Position numbers and translations under genes: made by a program
From: Spirosoma validum
Lineage (GTDB): Bacteria; Bacteroidota; Bacteroidia; Cytophagales; Spirosomataceae
Direction of reading: 5' to 3'
Assembly: GCF_014699035.1 (NCBI RefSeq)
Contig: NZ_JACXAA010000003.1
Span: forward strand, 62,001 to 126,000
DNA: 64,000 nt
Part shown: piece by piece, positions 7,637-16,288 of the stretch
Position numbering within the stretch: the stretch's first letter is position 1
Layout of the letters: every line of letters starts with the position of its first letter
The notes under the pieces: model-generated
What the model was told of the DNA's origin: nothing
The model's input: the letters and a program-made list of their open reading frames with translations, nothing else
The model's database searches: none

Positions 7637-9541
7637 TTATTTTTTCAGCGCCTGAATTTGTTGTTTTAACCGAAGAGCATCTACATTATGACTACTGAGT
7701 CGTAATGATTTCTCTACATATTTAGCGGCCGCCGTTGCGTTGGCAAATTTGAGATAGCTGGCAGCCAGTTGATTGCTTAACGTTACGTTGGTAGTGTCCT
7801 TTACGAACTGTTGCTTTACTGCAATCAATTGTTGTACAAACGTTTGTAGCTCATTTAAGCTAAACTGCGACTGGTTATGTTCAGCTGCGTAGTTAAGATA
7901 CGGTACCGCTTCTTCGGGCCGGTCTAGTTTTAGTAGTGTAATGAATAGATTCTGCGCGGCATCGAATGTATTTTCCAGACGAAAAGCCTTTTTCAGATAC
8001 GTAACGGCCTGGTCATTTTCATTCAGATTTAGGCACAGTTTACCTGCCTGTTGGCACAAAGCCGGATCGTACGGGTACTCCAGCGATAGCGCTTCCGTTA
8101 CTTGTAACGCTTTAGCCAGGTTATTCTGCGCTACGTAGTGATTAGTCAGCTGGTTCATGGCATCACGCCAATTAATTTGCTTCACGACCAAAGCTCCCGC
8201 CAACTGCTCTTCCACCGTTTTGGTCCGCTTCTCTTCCGGTGGCATCGGTATGTTGAATGGCCATCCTTCTTTCAGAATCATTATCTCGTAAGCGCCCTTC
8301 AGTGAATCTACAGCCGTAATGGGCATACGCTGCCTCAACGTAGTGAACGACATTTCACCCCGGCGATCAGAAGGAATCAACTGCTTCTTTTTCATTGCCT
8401 CATAAAATGCGTCTGAAAGCAGAGCGTACCCATAGACATTCGGATGAACGTGTTCCAGCAACGTTTCCTGGCCTAAGATTCTGTGGAGCGAGTGTTCTTC
8501 AAAGAATCGTTTCGTATCGACCAACGTAACGCCCGGATACTTGATTGCTACGTCCTGAATGATCTGGTTCATAGCCTCGGGCGCTCGAAACCGTAGAAGA
8601 TCCAGTTCTTTCGCCTGTATGTATGCCTTTTTGGCTTCGCCAAAATTGTTCTCCGCGTAGATTTGATTGGCGACCTGAAATTTCGCCTGAGCAGATGAAG
8701 CACCGTCACCCGGAGCGCTGATAAAGGGTTTTAAATCTTTTTCATTACTGACCAGATTGCTGATAAAAACTGGAATCTTCCGGTTGCTCAGAAGCTGGCA
8801 GAGGTCGTTCAGATTGGTTTTGAATTGGACGATACCTGCCTGATAGATTGCTGAACCATATGGAATCTGCTGATCGGCTGCCATGCGTTTCATCAGATTC
8901 TCCCGCAAATCCACTTTCTGATTCGAAACGGCCTTTCGAATCCCGCTCACGGCCTGATTAATGAGTTGTATTAGACGGAAATCACGGAGCCTGATTACCA
9001 GCCGCATCAGCGAAGGGTTATGGGCTATAGCGTTAGTAGAGCCAACTCCTAAAGCACCGTAGTATTCGTTATGACCGGTATAAAGCAGTACAGCGTCGGG
9101 GGCGTAATCGACTAATTCCTGGGCAAAGCCGTAGACGGTATACGAATTGACGGCTGTCAGCGACAGGTTGATGATCTCGAATTCCTTATCGGGAAAGGTG
9201 TGCATTAGCCGGTATTGCAGCCACCGGTGAAACGAACCGTTGTGCATATACGGATAACCGATCGTGGTTGACTCGCCCAGCACAAAAATCCGTAACGTAC
9301 CATTGGCTTTGCGTTGCGGAAAGGGTTCAAAATTACCGATGGTCGCGTTTTCGGTTTCTGTGAAATACCGCTCTGATGCGTATTGATTCATGACCCAATA
9401 GCCCTTGCGATCAGAATCTTCAACGAACAGACTTAGATCATGACCATAGCCGAACAATCTAAGTAAGAGCTCTACCAATGCCAGTACAAATAGGGGCAAG
9501 AGCACTGCGATTCCCTTAAACAGCCACAGCCGCTTTTTCAT
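7637..9541 (-). CDS. Membrane-anchored SGNH/GDSL hydrolase with TPR tail
   Basis: 634 residues. A basic start and one transmembrane helix (about 7-31) anchor it with the rest presumably in the periplasm. SGNH landmarks: FVLGESTT (nucleophile Ser about residue 90), LYTGHNEYYG (block III Asn about 158), and EHVHPNVYGY near 370 with the catalytic His. The last 170 residues are tetratricopeptide-like helices (ALSLEYPYDPALCQQAGKLCL, YLKKAFRLENTFDAAQNLF). SGNH enzymes are esterases or acyl-transferring hydrolases, often of glycans. It lies downstream of PUL 1 on the same strand, but a 17-bp hairpin separates them, so co-regulation is uncertain. Confidence 0.82.
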   Translation of the reverse strand: MKKRLWLFKGIAVLLPLFVLALVELLLRLFGYGHDLSLFVEDSDRKGYWVMNQYASERYFTETENATIGNFEPFPQRKANGTLRIFVLGESTTIGYPYMHNGSFHRWLQYRLMHTFPDKEFEIINLSLTAVNSYTVYGFAQELVDYAPDAVLLYTGHNEYYGALGVGSTNAIAHNPSLMRLVIRLRDFRLIQLINQAVSGIRKAVSNQKVDLRENLMKRMAADQQIPYGSAIYQAGIVQFKTNLNDLCQLLSNRKIPVFISNLVSNEKDLKPFISAPGDGASSAQAKFQVANQIYAENNFGEAKKAYIQAKELDLLRFRAPEAMNQIIQDVAIKYPGVTLVDTKRFFEEHSLHRILGQETLLEHVHPNVYGYALLSDAFYEAMKKKQLIPSDRRGEMSFTTLRQRMPITAVDSLKGAYEIMILKEGWPFNIPMPPEEKRTKTVEEQLAGALVVKQINWRDAMNQLTNHYVAQNNLAKALQVTEALSLEYPYDPALCQQAGKLCLNLNENDQAVTYLKKAFRLENTFDAAQNLFITLLKLDRPEEAVPYLNYAAEHNQSQFSLNELQTFVQQLIAVKQQFVKDTTNVTLSNQLAASYLKFANATAAAKYVEKSLRLSSHNVDALRLKQQIQALKK

Positions 9542-9580
9542 AAAAAATTTCTACCGTTTTTGCTGCCTTCAACTAAAAAT

Positions 9581-9634
9581 AGCGATACGAGTCACTTCCA
9601 AAGCGTATCGCAGTTGAAAGTGACTCGTATTGCT
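9581..9634. terminator. Hairpin between PUL 1 and the SGNH gene
   Basis: A 17-bp inverted repeat with one mismatch (9581-9597 with 9618-9634; arm agcgatacgagtcactt) and a 20-nt loop, located between the end of the enolase-superfamily gene and the SGNH start. It may end the PUL 1 transcript. No T-run follows, so its strength is unclear. Confidence 0.5.
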
Positions 9635-9651
9635 GAATTACTCGCTGGTGA

Positions 9652-11031
9652 TTACGGCCGGATGAGGGTGCCATCCATCTTGCGCACCTGCCAGTTGGAT
9701 TTGGTACTGATGGGATATTTGGCCGCTTCCTTCTCGTTGATGTCTACACCAATGCCCGGCACCTCGTTAACCGACATGTAGCCCTTGTCCATCGTTGGGC
9801 AACCACTGAAGACCTCCTTCATCTTGTCCGAAAACGATACCGCTTCCTGAATGCCGAAATTCCACACCGCCAGGTCGATGTGGGCATGGGCTGCGTGACC
9901 CACCGGCGATACGTCCCCCGGACCGTGCCAGGCGGTGCGCACATTGAACCATTCGCCCAACCGGGCTACCTTCATGGCCGGGGTAATGCCCCCAATTTGT
10001 GATACGTGTATCCGAATGAAATCGAACCACTGGTTGACCATCGGCTCCTTGAACTCGTTGACGTTGTTGAACAGCTCACCCATCGCAATCGGCACCGAGG
10101 TGACCTGACGAAGTTGAGCAAACCACTTCATGTTCTCGGGCGAGAAAGGGTCTTCGATGAAGAAGGGTCGGTACTCTTCCACCTTTTTGATCATGTTGAT
10201 GGCTTCGATGGGCTGCACCCGCTCATGAATGTCGTGCAGTAATTCAACCTCGTCTCCGCACTGCTTGCGTACCACCTCGAACATCTTGGGTACCGATTTC
10301 AGATACAGCTGCACGTTCATGTAGTTGTCCGTTTCCCCCCCAAATCCAGCCACTTTGAAGTCGGGCTTATCGGACGTAGCGCCCACGGCTCCGTAACCGC
10401 CCTGCTGAATGCGGATGTGCTTAAAGCCCTGCTCCATAAACTTCTTGACGCTGTCGGCGGCCGCTTCGGGGGTATTGCCCCCCGCATGGGTATAGCAGGG
10501 GATGGCGAAGCGAACTTTGCCGCCCAGCAGCTGATAGACGGGCATTTTGGCGCGTTTGCCTTTAATATCCCACAGGGCCTGATCGAGTCCACTCAACGCA
10601 TTATTGAGCACGGGACCATTACGCCAGTAGGAGCTGACGTATGCCCCCTGCCAGATGTCTTCGATGTTGTCGACGTCCTTACCGACACAAAATTCGTTGA
10701 GATACGTATTGATGGCCACCACGACGACGGCCGCCCGCTGGGTGAACGTAGCGCAGCCGAGTCCGTAGAGTCCGGGTTCCGTGGTTTCGACTTTGACGAC
10801 GATGAGGTTTGATCCCTGCGGGGCTGTGGCGATGGCTTTGACGGATTTGATTTTGACGGGAGGAGCCCCAACGGCATATTGCGGCTTGCCCTGTTGCTCC
10901 CGGGCTTCAGCGGTTGACATGCCCCCGAAGAGGCCCAACAGCCCAGCCGATGAGCCGAAACCCAGCATCTTCAACGTATCCCGGCGGTTGGCATTAAATT
11001 GATTCTCGTTTGATTCACGGCTTGTATTCAT
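9652..11031 (-). CDS. Tat-exported mannonate-dehydratase-like enolase-superfamily enzyme
   Basis: 459 residues. A twin-arginine signal (NRRDTLKMLGFGSS, Arg16-Arg17, then a hydrophobic Ala/Gly/Leu stretch to about residue 43) predicts export of the folded protein. The rest is a mandelate-racemase/muconate-lactonizing fold: Asp267 and His269 in HDIHERV, Glu293 in FIEDPF, Glu319 in AMGEL and His369 in WHGPGD. These match the metal ligands and acid/base residues of the RspA/ManD group, which dehydrates mannonate or gluconate to 2-keto-3-deoxygluconate. Most family members are cytoplasmic, so the Tat signal is notable. The PQQ dehydrogenase upstream could supply an aldonate substrate (inference). 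Confidence 0.85.
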   Translation of the reverse strand: MNTSRESNENQFNANRRDTLKMLGFGSSAGLLGLFGGMSTAEAREQQGKPQYAVGAPPVKIKSVKAIATAPQGSNLIVVKVETTEPGLYGLGCATFTQRAAVVVVAINTYLNEFCVGKDVDNIEDIWQGAYVSSYWRNGPVLNNALSGLDQALWDIKGKRAKMPVYQLLGGKVRFAIPCYTHAGGNTPEAAADSVKKFMEQGFKHIRIQQGGYGAVGATSDKPDFKVAGFGGETDNYMNVQLYLKSVPKMFEVVRKQCGDEVELLHDIHERVQPIEAINMIKKVEEYRPFFIEDPFSPENMKWFAQLRQVTSVPIAMGELFNNVNEFKEPMVNQWFDFIRIHVSQIGGITPAMKVARLGEWFNVRTAWHGPGDVSPVGHAAHAHIDLAVWNFGIQEAVSFSDKMKEVFSGCPTMDKGYMSVNEVPGIGVDINEKEAAKYPISTKSNWQVRKMDGTLIRP

Positions 11032-11066
11032 AGAGTTAGACTTAAATGGTTAACAGGTTTATTTTG

Positions 11067-11130
11067 AGGTATCACGGGTTTTAACCCGTTTTTAGACCAG
11101 CTCAGGTACGGATTAAAATCCGTGATACCT
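11067..11130. repeat. REP-like double-hairpin element
   Basis: Two inverted copies of a 23-bp unit (11067-11089 and 11108-11130). Each unit is GGTATC followed by a small hairpin (acgggttttaacccgt in one; the same with both G-C positions changed to A-T in the other). The two differences are paired, so each small hairpin stays intact. The right copy overlaps the last bases of the PQQ dehydrogenase gene. It resembles the REP/BIME arrangement and may also act as a transcript-end signal. Confidence 0.6.
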
Positions 11131-13318
11131 AATTGGGCAGCGCAAACGCGATATAGGAACCGCCTGGTTTATGACCGTTTTTAACGCCACCAGCCGCAAT
11201 AACGACGTACTGCTTTCCGTTCACCTGATACGTAATGGGCGTGGCAAAACCACCCGCCGGAAGTTGATACTCCCAGACTACTTTGCCCGTTTTCCGATCG
11301 AAGGCACGAATGCGCTCATCATACGTAGCGGCAATAAAGACCAGGCCACCCGCGGTAACAATCGGACCGCCGTAGTTTTCAGTGCCTGTTACTGGTATAC
11401 CTTTCTTAGTCAGTTCGGGGAACTCACCCAGCGGAACTTTCCACAGATAGTCTCCCGTGTTCAGGTCAATGGCATTGAGCGTTCCCCAGGGTGGTTTTAC
11501 GGCTGGGTATCCATCGGGATCGACGAAGCGCGTCCAGCCGTTGTTGATGTAAGGCGGAATGTAAGGATACTCGGATTTGGCTACCGAAGCCGTTGGGGCT
11601 CCGGCGCTATGCTGATCGCCGGTTTCGCTGGCTTTGGCTTCGGTATTAAGCAAAAACCGGACGAGAGTACTACGGTCCTGCTCAGAAATATGCTCGAAGG
11701 ATGGCATCCGGCCTCGCCCCGTTTTCAGAATAGCCTGTATATCCTGACCCGACAACCGACTCCCAATATTGACCAGACTTGGGTAGGCGTCACCACTGCC
11801 TTTCCGGTCGATTCCATGGCAAGCTGCGCAGTTGGTCTGATAAAGCGTTTTCCCTTTCGAAACTATTTCGGCGTTACGGGCCGCCAAATCCGCCATTTTC
11901 AAATCCCAGACCATTTCGTTGGAATTCTGGTACAGGATTCCATCCGGATCAGCTGCGTTACCACCCCACTCGGCCCCCCCGCCAATGCCAAAGAATAACG
12001 TTCCTTCCAGACTTGGAGGCATGAACTTATTGCCGGATCGGGTTTTCTGAAACCGCTCTTTCACAAACGCATGAGCTTCGGGTGTGCGATCGGTAATGTC
12101 TGCTTCGGTGAATACCTGCCGGGCGAATGGGGCGGGCTTCAGTGGAAAGCGTTGTTTGGACCACGGCTGCTCTCCTGGCAATCCTGACGTTGGTACGGCC
12201 CGCTCCTCAACCGGAAAGAGCGATTCGCCTGTGTCGCGGTCAAGCACATAAATTAGCCCATCTTTCGTAGATTGAGCCACGGCATCCACTTTGCGGCCCT
12301 TGTGGGTCACGGTAATCAGATTTGGTTGGCAGGGTATGTCACGGTCCCATAGATCGTGGTGAACCGTCTGGTAATACCACTTCAGTTTACCCGTTTCGGC
12401 GTTCAGGGCGAGAACGCAATCTGAATACAGGTTCTGCCCAGCCCGGCTTCCTCCATAAAAATCGACGGCGGGCGAACCGGTACCCAGATAAACCATGTTC
12501 CGTTTCTCGTCGAGAACCATACCAGCCCAATTGTTGGCTCCGCCTATTTTCCTGTAAGCGTCTTTTGGCCAGGTTTCGTAGCCCGCTTCACCCGGTTGAG
12601 GAACGGTATGGAATGTCCAGCGAATTTTGCCAGTACGTATATCGAATGCGCGTACGTGTCCCGGGGCAGCATCGCCGTATTCGGATACGGTCGCTCCCAA
12701 CACCAGCAAATCTTTGTAGATAACCCCCGGACTGGTTGCCGAAACCGACAGCTTCGTAATATCAACGGTAGCGTTATCCAGTAAACCCTCCCGCAAATCC
12801 ACTTCGCCGTTTTTACCAAACTGAGCGACAGGCTCGCCCGTCAGGGCATTGATGGCGTACAGCGTTGGGCCAGCCGAATAGAGAATGCGCTTGTCCGTGC
12901 CCTCTTCCCAGTACAATACACCCCGATTCTGGCTAAAACGAGGAGTTTTACCGTTGAACGGATCGAATGTCCAGAGCTGTTCGCCCGAGTGGGCACGTAA
13001 CGCAAATAGTTTCAGTTTCGGCGTATTGCCATAAAGTACCCCATTCACGACGATAGGCTGACATTGAATCTCCGGCTGACGGCCCGTCTTACCGTCGACA
13101 GCGGCCGCATCGTACGTCCAGGCGACTTTAAGGTTTTTAACGTTTCCGGTATTAATCTGGCTAAGGGTTGAATACCGGTTTCCAGCTTTATTGCCGCCAT
13201 AGCTAGCCCAATCAGTATTGCCTGGCGTATCAATCGTTACGTCGTTTCGATTTGGGTAAACAGCCATGAGTGTTAACCCCAGCATAGCAATCGATCCGAG
13301 TAGTAGTATCTGCTTCAT
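11129..13318 (-). CDS. PQQ-dependent dehydrogenase with inserted cytochrome c domain
   Basis: 729 residues. A hydrophobic N-terminal signal or anchor (about 1-20) precedes an eight-bladed propeller with repeated tryptophan-docking strands (KVAWTYDAA, GEQLWTFDP, GKIRWTFHT, GKLKWYYQT, GKVVWEYQLP). A cytochrome c domain is inserted at about 485-570: CAACH at 497-501 binds haem, and the Met of GRGRMPSF is the likely axial ligand. The propeller then resumes. This is the architecture of quinoprotein sugar/alcohol dehydrogenases working in the periplasm and passing electrons to the respiratory chain. Position between susD and an aldonate-dehydratase-like gene suggests a sugar substrate. No PQQ biosynthesis gene is in the window. 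Confidence 0.88.
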   Translation of the reverse strand: MKQILLLGSIAMLGLTLMAVYPNRNDVTIDTPGNTDWASYGGNKAGNRYSTLSQINTGNVKNLKVAWTYDAAAVDGKTGRQPEIQCQPIVVNGVLYGNTPKLKLFALRAHSGEQLWTFDPFNGKTPRFSQNRGVLYWEEGTDKRILYSAGPTLYAINALTGEPVAQFGKNGEVDLREGLLDNATVDITKLSVSATSPGVIYKDLLVLGATVSEYGDAAPGHVRAFDIRTGKIRWTFHTVPQPGEAGYETWPKDAYRKIGGANNWAGMVLDEKRNMVYLGTGSPAVDFYGGSRAGQNLYSDCVLALNAETGKLKWYYQTVHHDLWDRDIPCQPNLITVTHKGRKVDAVAQSTKDGLIYVLDRDTGESLFPVEERAVPTSGLPGEQPWSKQRFPLKPAPFARQVFTEADITDRTPEAHAFVKERFQKTRSGNKFMPPSLEGTLFFGIGGGAEWGGNAADPDGILYQNSNEMVWDLKMADLAARNAEIVSKGKTLYQTNCAACHGIDRKGSGDAYPSLVNIGSRLSGQDIQAILKTGRGRMPSFEHISEQDRSTLVRFLLNTEAKASETGDQHSAGAPTASVAKSEYPYIPPYINNGWTRFVDPDGYPAVKPPWGTLNAIDLNTGDYLWKVPLGEFPELTKKGIPVTGTENYGGPIVTAGGLVFIAATYDERIRAFDRKTGKVVWEYQLPAGGFATPITYQVNGKQYVVIAAGGVKNGHKPGGSYIAFALPN

Positions 13319-13353
13319 GGAATCCTGTTTAAAATGGCTATTACATCGGTTAG

Positions 13354-13431
13354 CGGTACGACCCCATCGGGGTCAGACGTTTATAGAGACACCATTGGCT
13401 ATAGACATTTGACCCCGATGGGGTCATACCG
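13354..13431. repeat. REP-like double-hairpin element
   Basis: Two inverted copies of a 22-bp unit (13354-13375 and 13410-13431) 34 bp apart. Each is cGGTAY followed by a self-complementary block, gaccccatcggggtc, and the copies differ at one base outside the palindrome. The organisation matches the element at 11067-11130: a GGTAT-like lead, a small hairpin, then an inverted partner. It sits in the gap between the mutarotase-like and PQQ dehydrogenase genes. Confidence 0.6.
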
Positions 13432-13462
13432 ACCGATCGTGTATAGGTCTAATTCTGAGTAA

Positions 13463-14443
13463 TCACTTGGCCTCTGATTTTACGTAATAGTCGTAGGTGA
13501 TTTTCCAGGTGAATTCCTGCCCCGGTTCAGCTTTTATGCGAACATAAGGTTCTGGACAAACCACCGTGGCGATCGACCAGAAAGCCAGCTGTGCAATTGG
13601 CTGATCGCTGGTGATGTGCACACCCGCGCCAGTTTTACGGTTTTCAATTCGGATATCATAATCTTTAGACGTATCGCCAAAACCAGTTAAGTATGAATGT
13701 GTGCTTTCCCCTTTCGCGAGTTCCCGGAGATACGCAACTTGATTGTTACGTGTTTCGAATAGCGTTCCGAGCCCCCGGGCTTTGTCGTTCGTTTGTAAGG
13801 TAAACGGGAACGTAACGGAAACATCCGGTCCAGTCGGCTGATTGTCGATCATGTAAAAGTTGTGATCGTAAACGGTCGTTTCAATCGGTTTTCGCCCTGT
13901 ATTCTTCAGCGAATGTTCCAATACCAACGTTGGTTTCCCAGGTAGCAATCTCAACGTTTTTCGATACAGGTACGAATAGCCCGCGGCATTGGTCAGTTCA
14001 TGGGTAAATTCAACCGCGTCTTTTCCAGGCTTTACTGTCCACTTTCCTAAATTTACAGTAGGATAGGACGTAGCAAACCGATACGGAGCATCGGCTGTTT
14101 TACGTAGTGAGCCAACACCGATTTTAAGAAAGTCTTCGCCTATTTTGGCTTGCTCATACCCAATCGGCGTAAATTCTTCGACGGGACCACTGATGGCATC
14201 GTGCAGTTTAGGGTCGTATTTGTCGAACCATTGCCCAAAGTAACTGTGTCCGTTATACGTAAGGCTGGCTATCACGCCTGACCAGTCGAAGCGCACGCCC
14301 TGATAGTACCCCTGCGTTGAATCTGGGAGGTAGATCTTCGCTTGAATTACTCCATTCGAAATGTCCGTTTGCGGAAACGGGGGTAACAGAACGGCACTGA
14401 TCATGCCAGCCAGCACAACCAAAACAATAATTGCCTGCTTCAT
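13463..14443 (-). CDS. Exported mutarotase-like protein of PUL 1
   Basis: 326 residues with an N-terminal signal peptide (about 1-20). The body looks like an all-beta, galactose-mutarotase-type sandwich: SNGVIQAKIYLP, YYQGVRFDWSGVI, a conserved YDHNFYMIDNQPTGPDV stretch, and LAFWSIATVVCPEPYVRI near the end. Proteins of this kind are usually annotated hypothetical; by fold they could epimerise or bind an aldose. It is encoded between susD and the PQQ dehydrogenase, which favours the beta anomer of aldoses in related enzymes, so preparing the sugar anomer is a reasonable inference. No catalytic residue can be assigned with confidence. Confidence 0.65.
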   Translation of the reverse strand: MKQAIIVLVVLAGMISAVLLPPFPQTDISNGVIQAKIYLPDSTQGYYQGVRFDWSGVIASLTYNGHSYFGQWFDKYDPKLHDAISGPVEEFTPIGYEQAKIGEDFLKIGVGSLRKTADAPYRFATSYPTVNLGKWTVKPGKDAVEFTHELTNAAGYSYLYRKTLRLLPGKPTLVLEHSLKNTGRKPIETTVYDHNFYMIDNQPTGPDVSVTFPFTLQTNDKARGLGTLFETRNNQVAYLRELAKGESTHSYLTGFGDTSKDYDIRIENRKTGAGVHITSDQPIAQLAFWSIATVVCPEPYVRIKAEPGQEFTWKITYDYYVKSEAK

Positions 14444-14468
14444 AAGCGTTGATTCTATGTAGATTTAT

Positions 14469-14504
14469 GTTGTGGTGTCGGGTTCTCAAACCCGACACCA
14501 CAAC
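14469..14504. repeat. Intergenic 16-bp perfect hairpin
   Basis: Perfect inverted repeat 14469-14484 with 14489-14504 around a ctca loop; the arm contains ggtgtcgggtt. It lies in the short gap between susD and the mutarotase-like gene. Its design (GGT lead, G-rich stem) resembles half of the double elements at 11067 and 13354. It could attenuate or process the mRNA downstream of susD, or be a REP relative. Confidence 0.6.
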
Positions 14505-14515
14505 ACTACAGGTTA

Positions 14516-16252
14516 TTAATACCCCGGATTTTGCTTGATATTCACGTTCGAAGTAATCTCATTGATTGGAATTGGCTGTGCATAGTCGGTAGGTTCCCAT
14601 TGAATCGCGCCCCCCCGAACTCGCTGGTAGTAAGCGGCTTCCTTATCGCCAATTTTCCATCGACAGACGTCGAACCACCAGTGACCTTCCCCAAACAATT
14701 CCGCCCATCGCTCGTATTTAAGCGGGTCATTTTTCAGAATATTGTCAGGGGCACTGGTCTGATCATTCAGGGTTTTGTAATCTACTGCCGAGGGCGTATT
14801 GACAGCATAACCATACGCTCGCCGTCGGACTTTATTGACGTACTCCAGTGCAGTTGCATTATCGCCCGTTTTCGTCAGGGTTTCGGCGTAGAGCAGGTAA
14901 ACGTCGGCCAGTCGTAGCCAAAGGATATTGCTGCCATTCGCCATATTTACCTCGCCTTCTGCACCGCCCAGATAGAGATATTTCCGGAAACTCCAGGCTT
15001 CCATATCAATCTCCGAAATGTCGAGGTAGTGCGAAATCGGCTTTTTAACCCCGCTGACAATCATCGAATCAACGTAAGGTTGCAGGCAGGCCACCCACAA
15101 ACGCGGATCAACCGTTTTGTTAGTCCGGGCGGTCACCGAACGCGTAATGTACGACTTATCGACATTTGCTACGTTGGCCGTAGCGGTTCCTGCTGGGAAA
15201 TAGTGCCCCAGATTAAAACCAAAACGGGCTATATTTTTGGCGTGCGGAAAGACATTCGACCAGGCCGAAGCAGCCTGTGCGCCGTTGGTACCGACATACG
15301 TTGGCGCAATTACCATACCGATGCTGGACCCCATCGATAGATCGGACGTACCACGATAGGTCATGTCAACATTCAGGTTGAGTTCGACTAAGGATTCGGA
15401 GTTAAACTCATTCTGCCCGTTGAACATGTCTTTATACGTATTAAACGGAACCAGCGACTTGCCACTATTCGTTACAACATCGCCCAGGTACGTTTTTGCG
15501 TTCGTCCAGTCCTGCGTATACACGTACACCTTCCCTAAGAATGCCTTAACGCCCCACTCGCCCATTTTATACTTGTCGGTTGCGCCGGTCCAGCTTTTTC
15601 CTTTCAGCAAGGTTTCAGCGGCTTTCAGATCACTAATGATAAAATCCCAGCTTTGCTTGACCGTACTACGTGACACCTGCGTTTCGGGTAGACTGGTCGA
15701 CGTTTTTGTGATCAGTGGCACGCCCATTTTATCGCCACCCTGCCCATCGATCAGAAAGCTTTCGCCCCACAACGTAGTGAGGTAGAAATAATACCAGGCC
15801 CGCAGATACAGCGCCTGGCCTTTAATCAGACTAATAGCAGCCGCATCGGAAGCCGCAGCATTAGGGCCATACGTATCAATCGTTGCCAGCAGTGTATTCG
15901 CCCGCTGTACGCCCCGCCACAAATCCTGCCAGGTTCCCCGTAAGAAATCGTCGTTTACCTGCGAATTGTTCTGCGCCAGTTGAATCCAGGTTGTGGTTCC
16001 CTGCCAGCTTAAATCCGTTGTATGGTCCCACAGATACGTATTTTTGGCGAGCATGTTATGCCCGAAGATGCTGGGTGCATGCTGGGTTGCGTAAACACCT
16101 GCCAGGAGCTGTTCCAGATCAGACACCGAACTCGGGTAACTGCTTGTCGAAATTGCACCCGGATTGTCTACATTAACGAAATCCTCCTTACACGATGCCA
16201 GACTCAGTAGTGCGGCAAAGAGAGCGAGTTGAAATAGTATTTTCATGATCAA
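14516..16252 (-). CDS. susD: SusD/RagB family nutrient-binding lipoprotein (PUL 1)
   Basis: 578 residues, the usual SusD size. A lipoprotein signal with lipobox LASC (Cys22) is followed by KEDF, typical of surface-exposed Bacteroidota lipoproteins. The N-terminal SusD-like TPR scaffold includes LYLRAWYYFYLTTLWG (about 150-165); the C-terminal RagB/SusD part includes LRLADVYLLYAETL and YVNKVRRRAYG (about 445-475). It caps the SusC barrel and presents glycans for TonB-dependent import. Encoded 36 bp downstream of susC, hence co-transcribed. An alternative start two codons in (MKILF) is possible. Ligand not predictable from sequence. Confidence 0.95.
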   Translation of the reverse strand: MIMKILFQLALFAALLSLASCKEDFVNVDNPGAISTSSYPSSVSDLEQLLAGVYATQHAPSIFGHNMLAKNTYLWDHTTDLSWQGTTTWIQLAQNNSQVNDDFLRGTWQDLWRGVQRANTLLATIDTYGPNAAASDAAAISLIKGQALYLRAWYYFYLTTLWGESFLIDGQGGDKMGVPLITKTSTSLPETQVSRSTVKQSWDFIISDLKAAETLLKGKSWTGATDKYKMGEWGVKAFLGKVYVYTQDWTNAKTYLGDVVTNSGKSLVPFNTYKDMFNGQNEFNSESLVELNLNVDMTYRGTSDLSMGSSIGMVIAPTYVGTNGAQAASAWSNVFPHAKNIARFGFNLGHYFPAGTATANVANVDKSYITRSVTARTNKTVDPRLWVACLQPYVDSMIVSGVKKPISHYLDISEIDMEAWSFRKYLYLGGAEGEVNMANGSNILWLRLADVYLLYAETLTKTGDNATALEYVNKVRRRAYGYAVNTPSAVDYKTLNDQTSAPDNILKNDPLKYERWAELFGEGHWWFDVCRWKIGDKEAAYYQRVRGGAIQWEPTDYAQPIPINEITSNVNIKQNPGY

Positions 16253-16288
16253 TTAGCGTCTTTAGTTCACGTAGTAAGTGAAGGATTA

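Noticed and set aside
10417..10812. Long open frames antisense to the enolase-superfamily gene, and similar ones antisense to both susC genes and to the PF07944 genes
   Set aside because: They are composition shadows of real genes; none has a signal peptide, domain or supported start.
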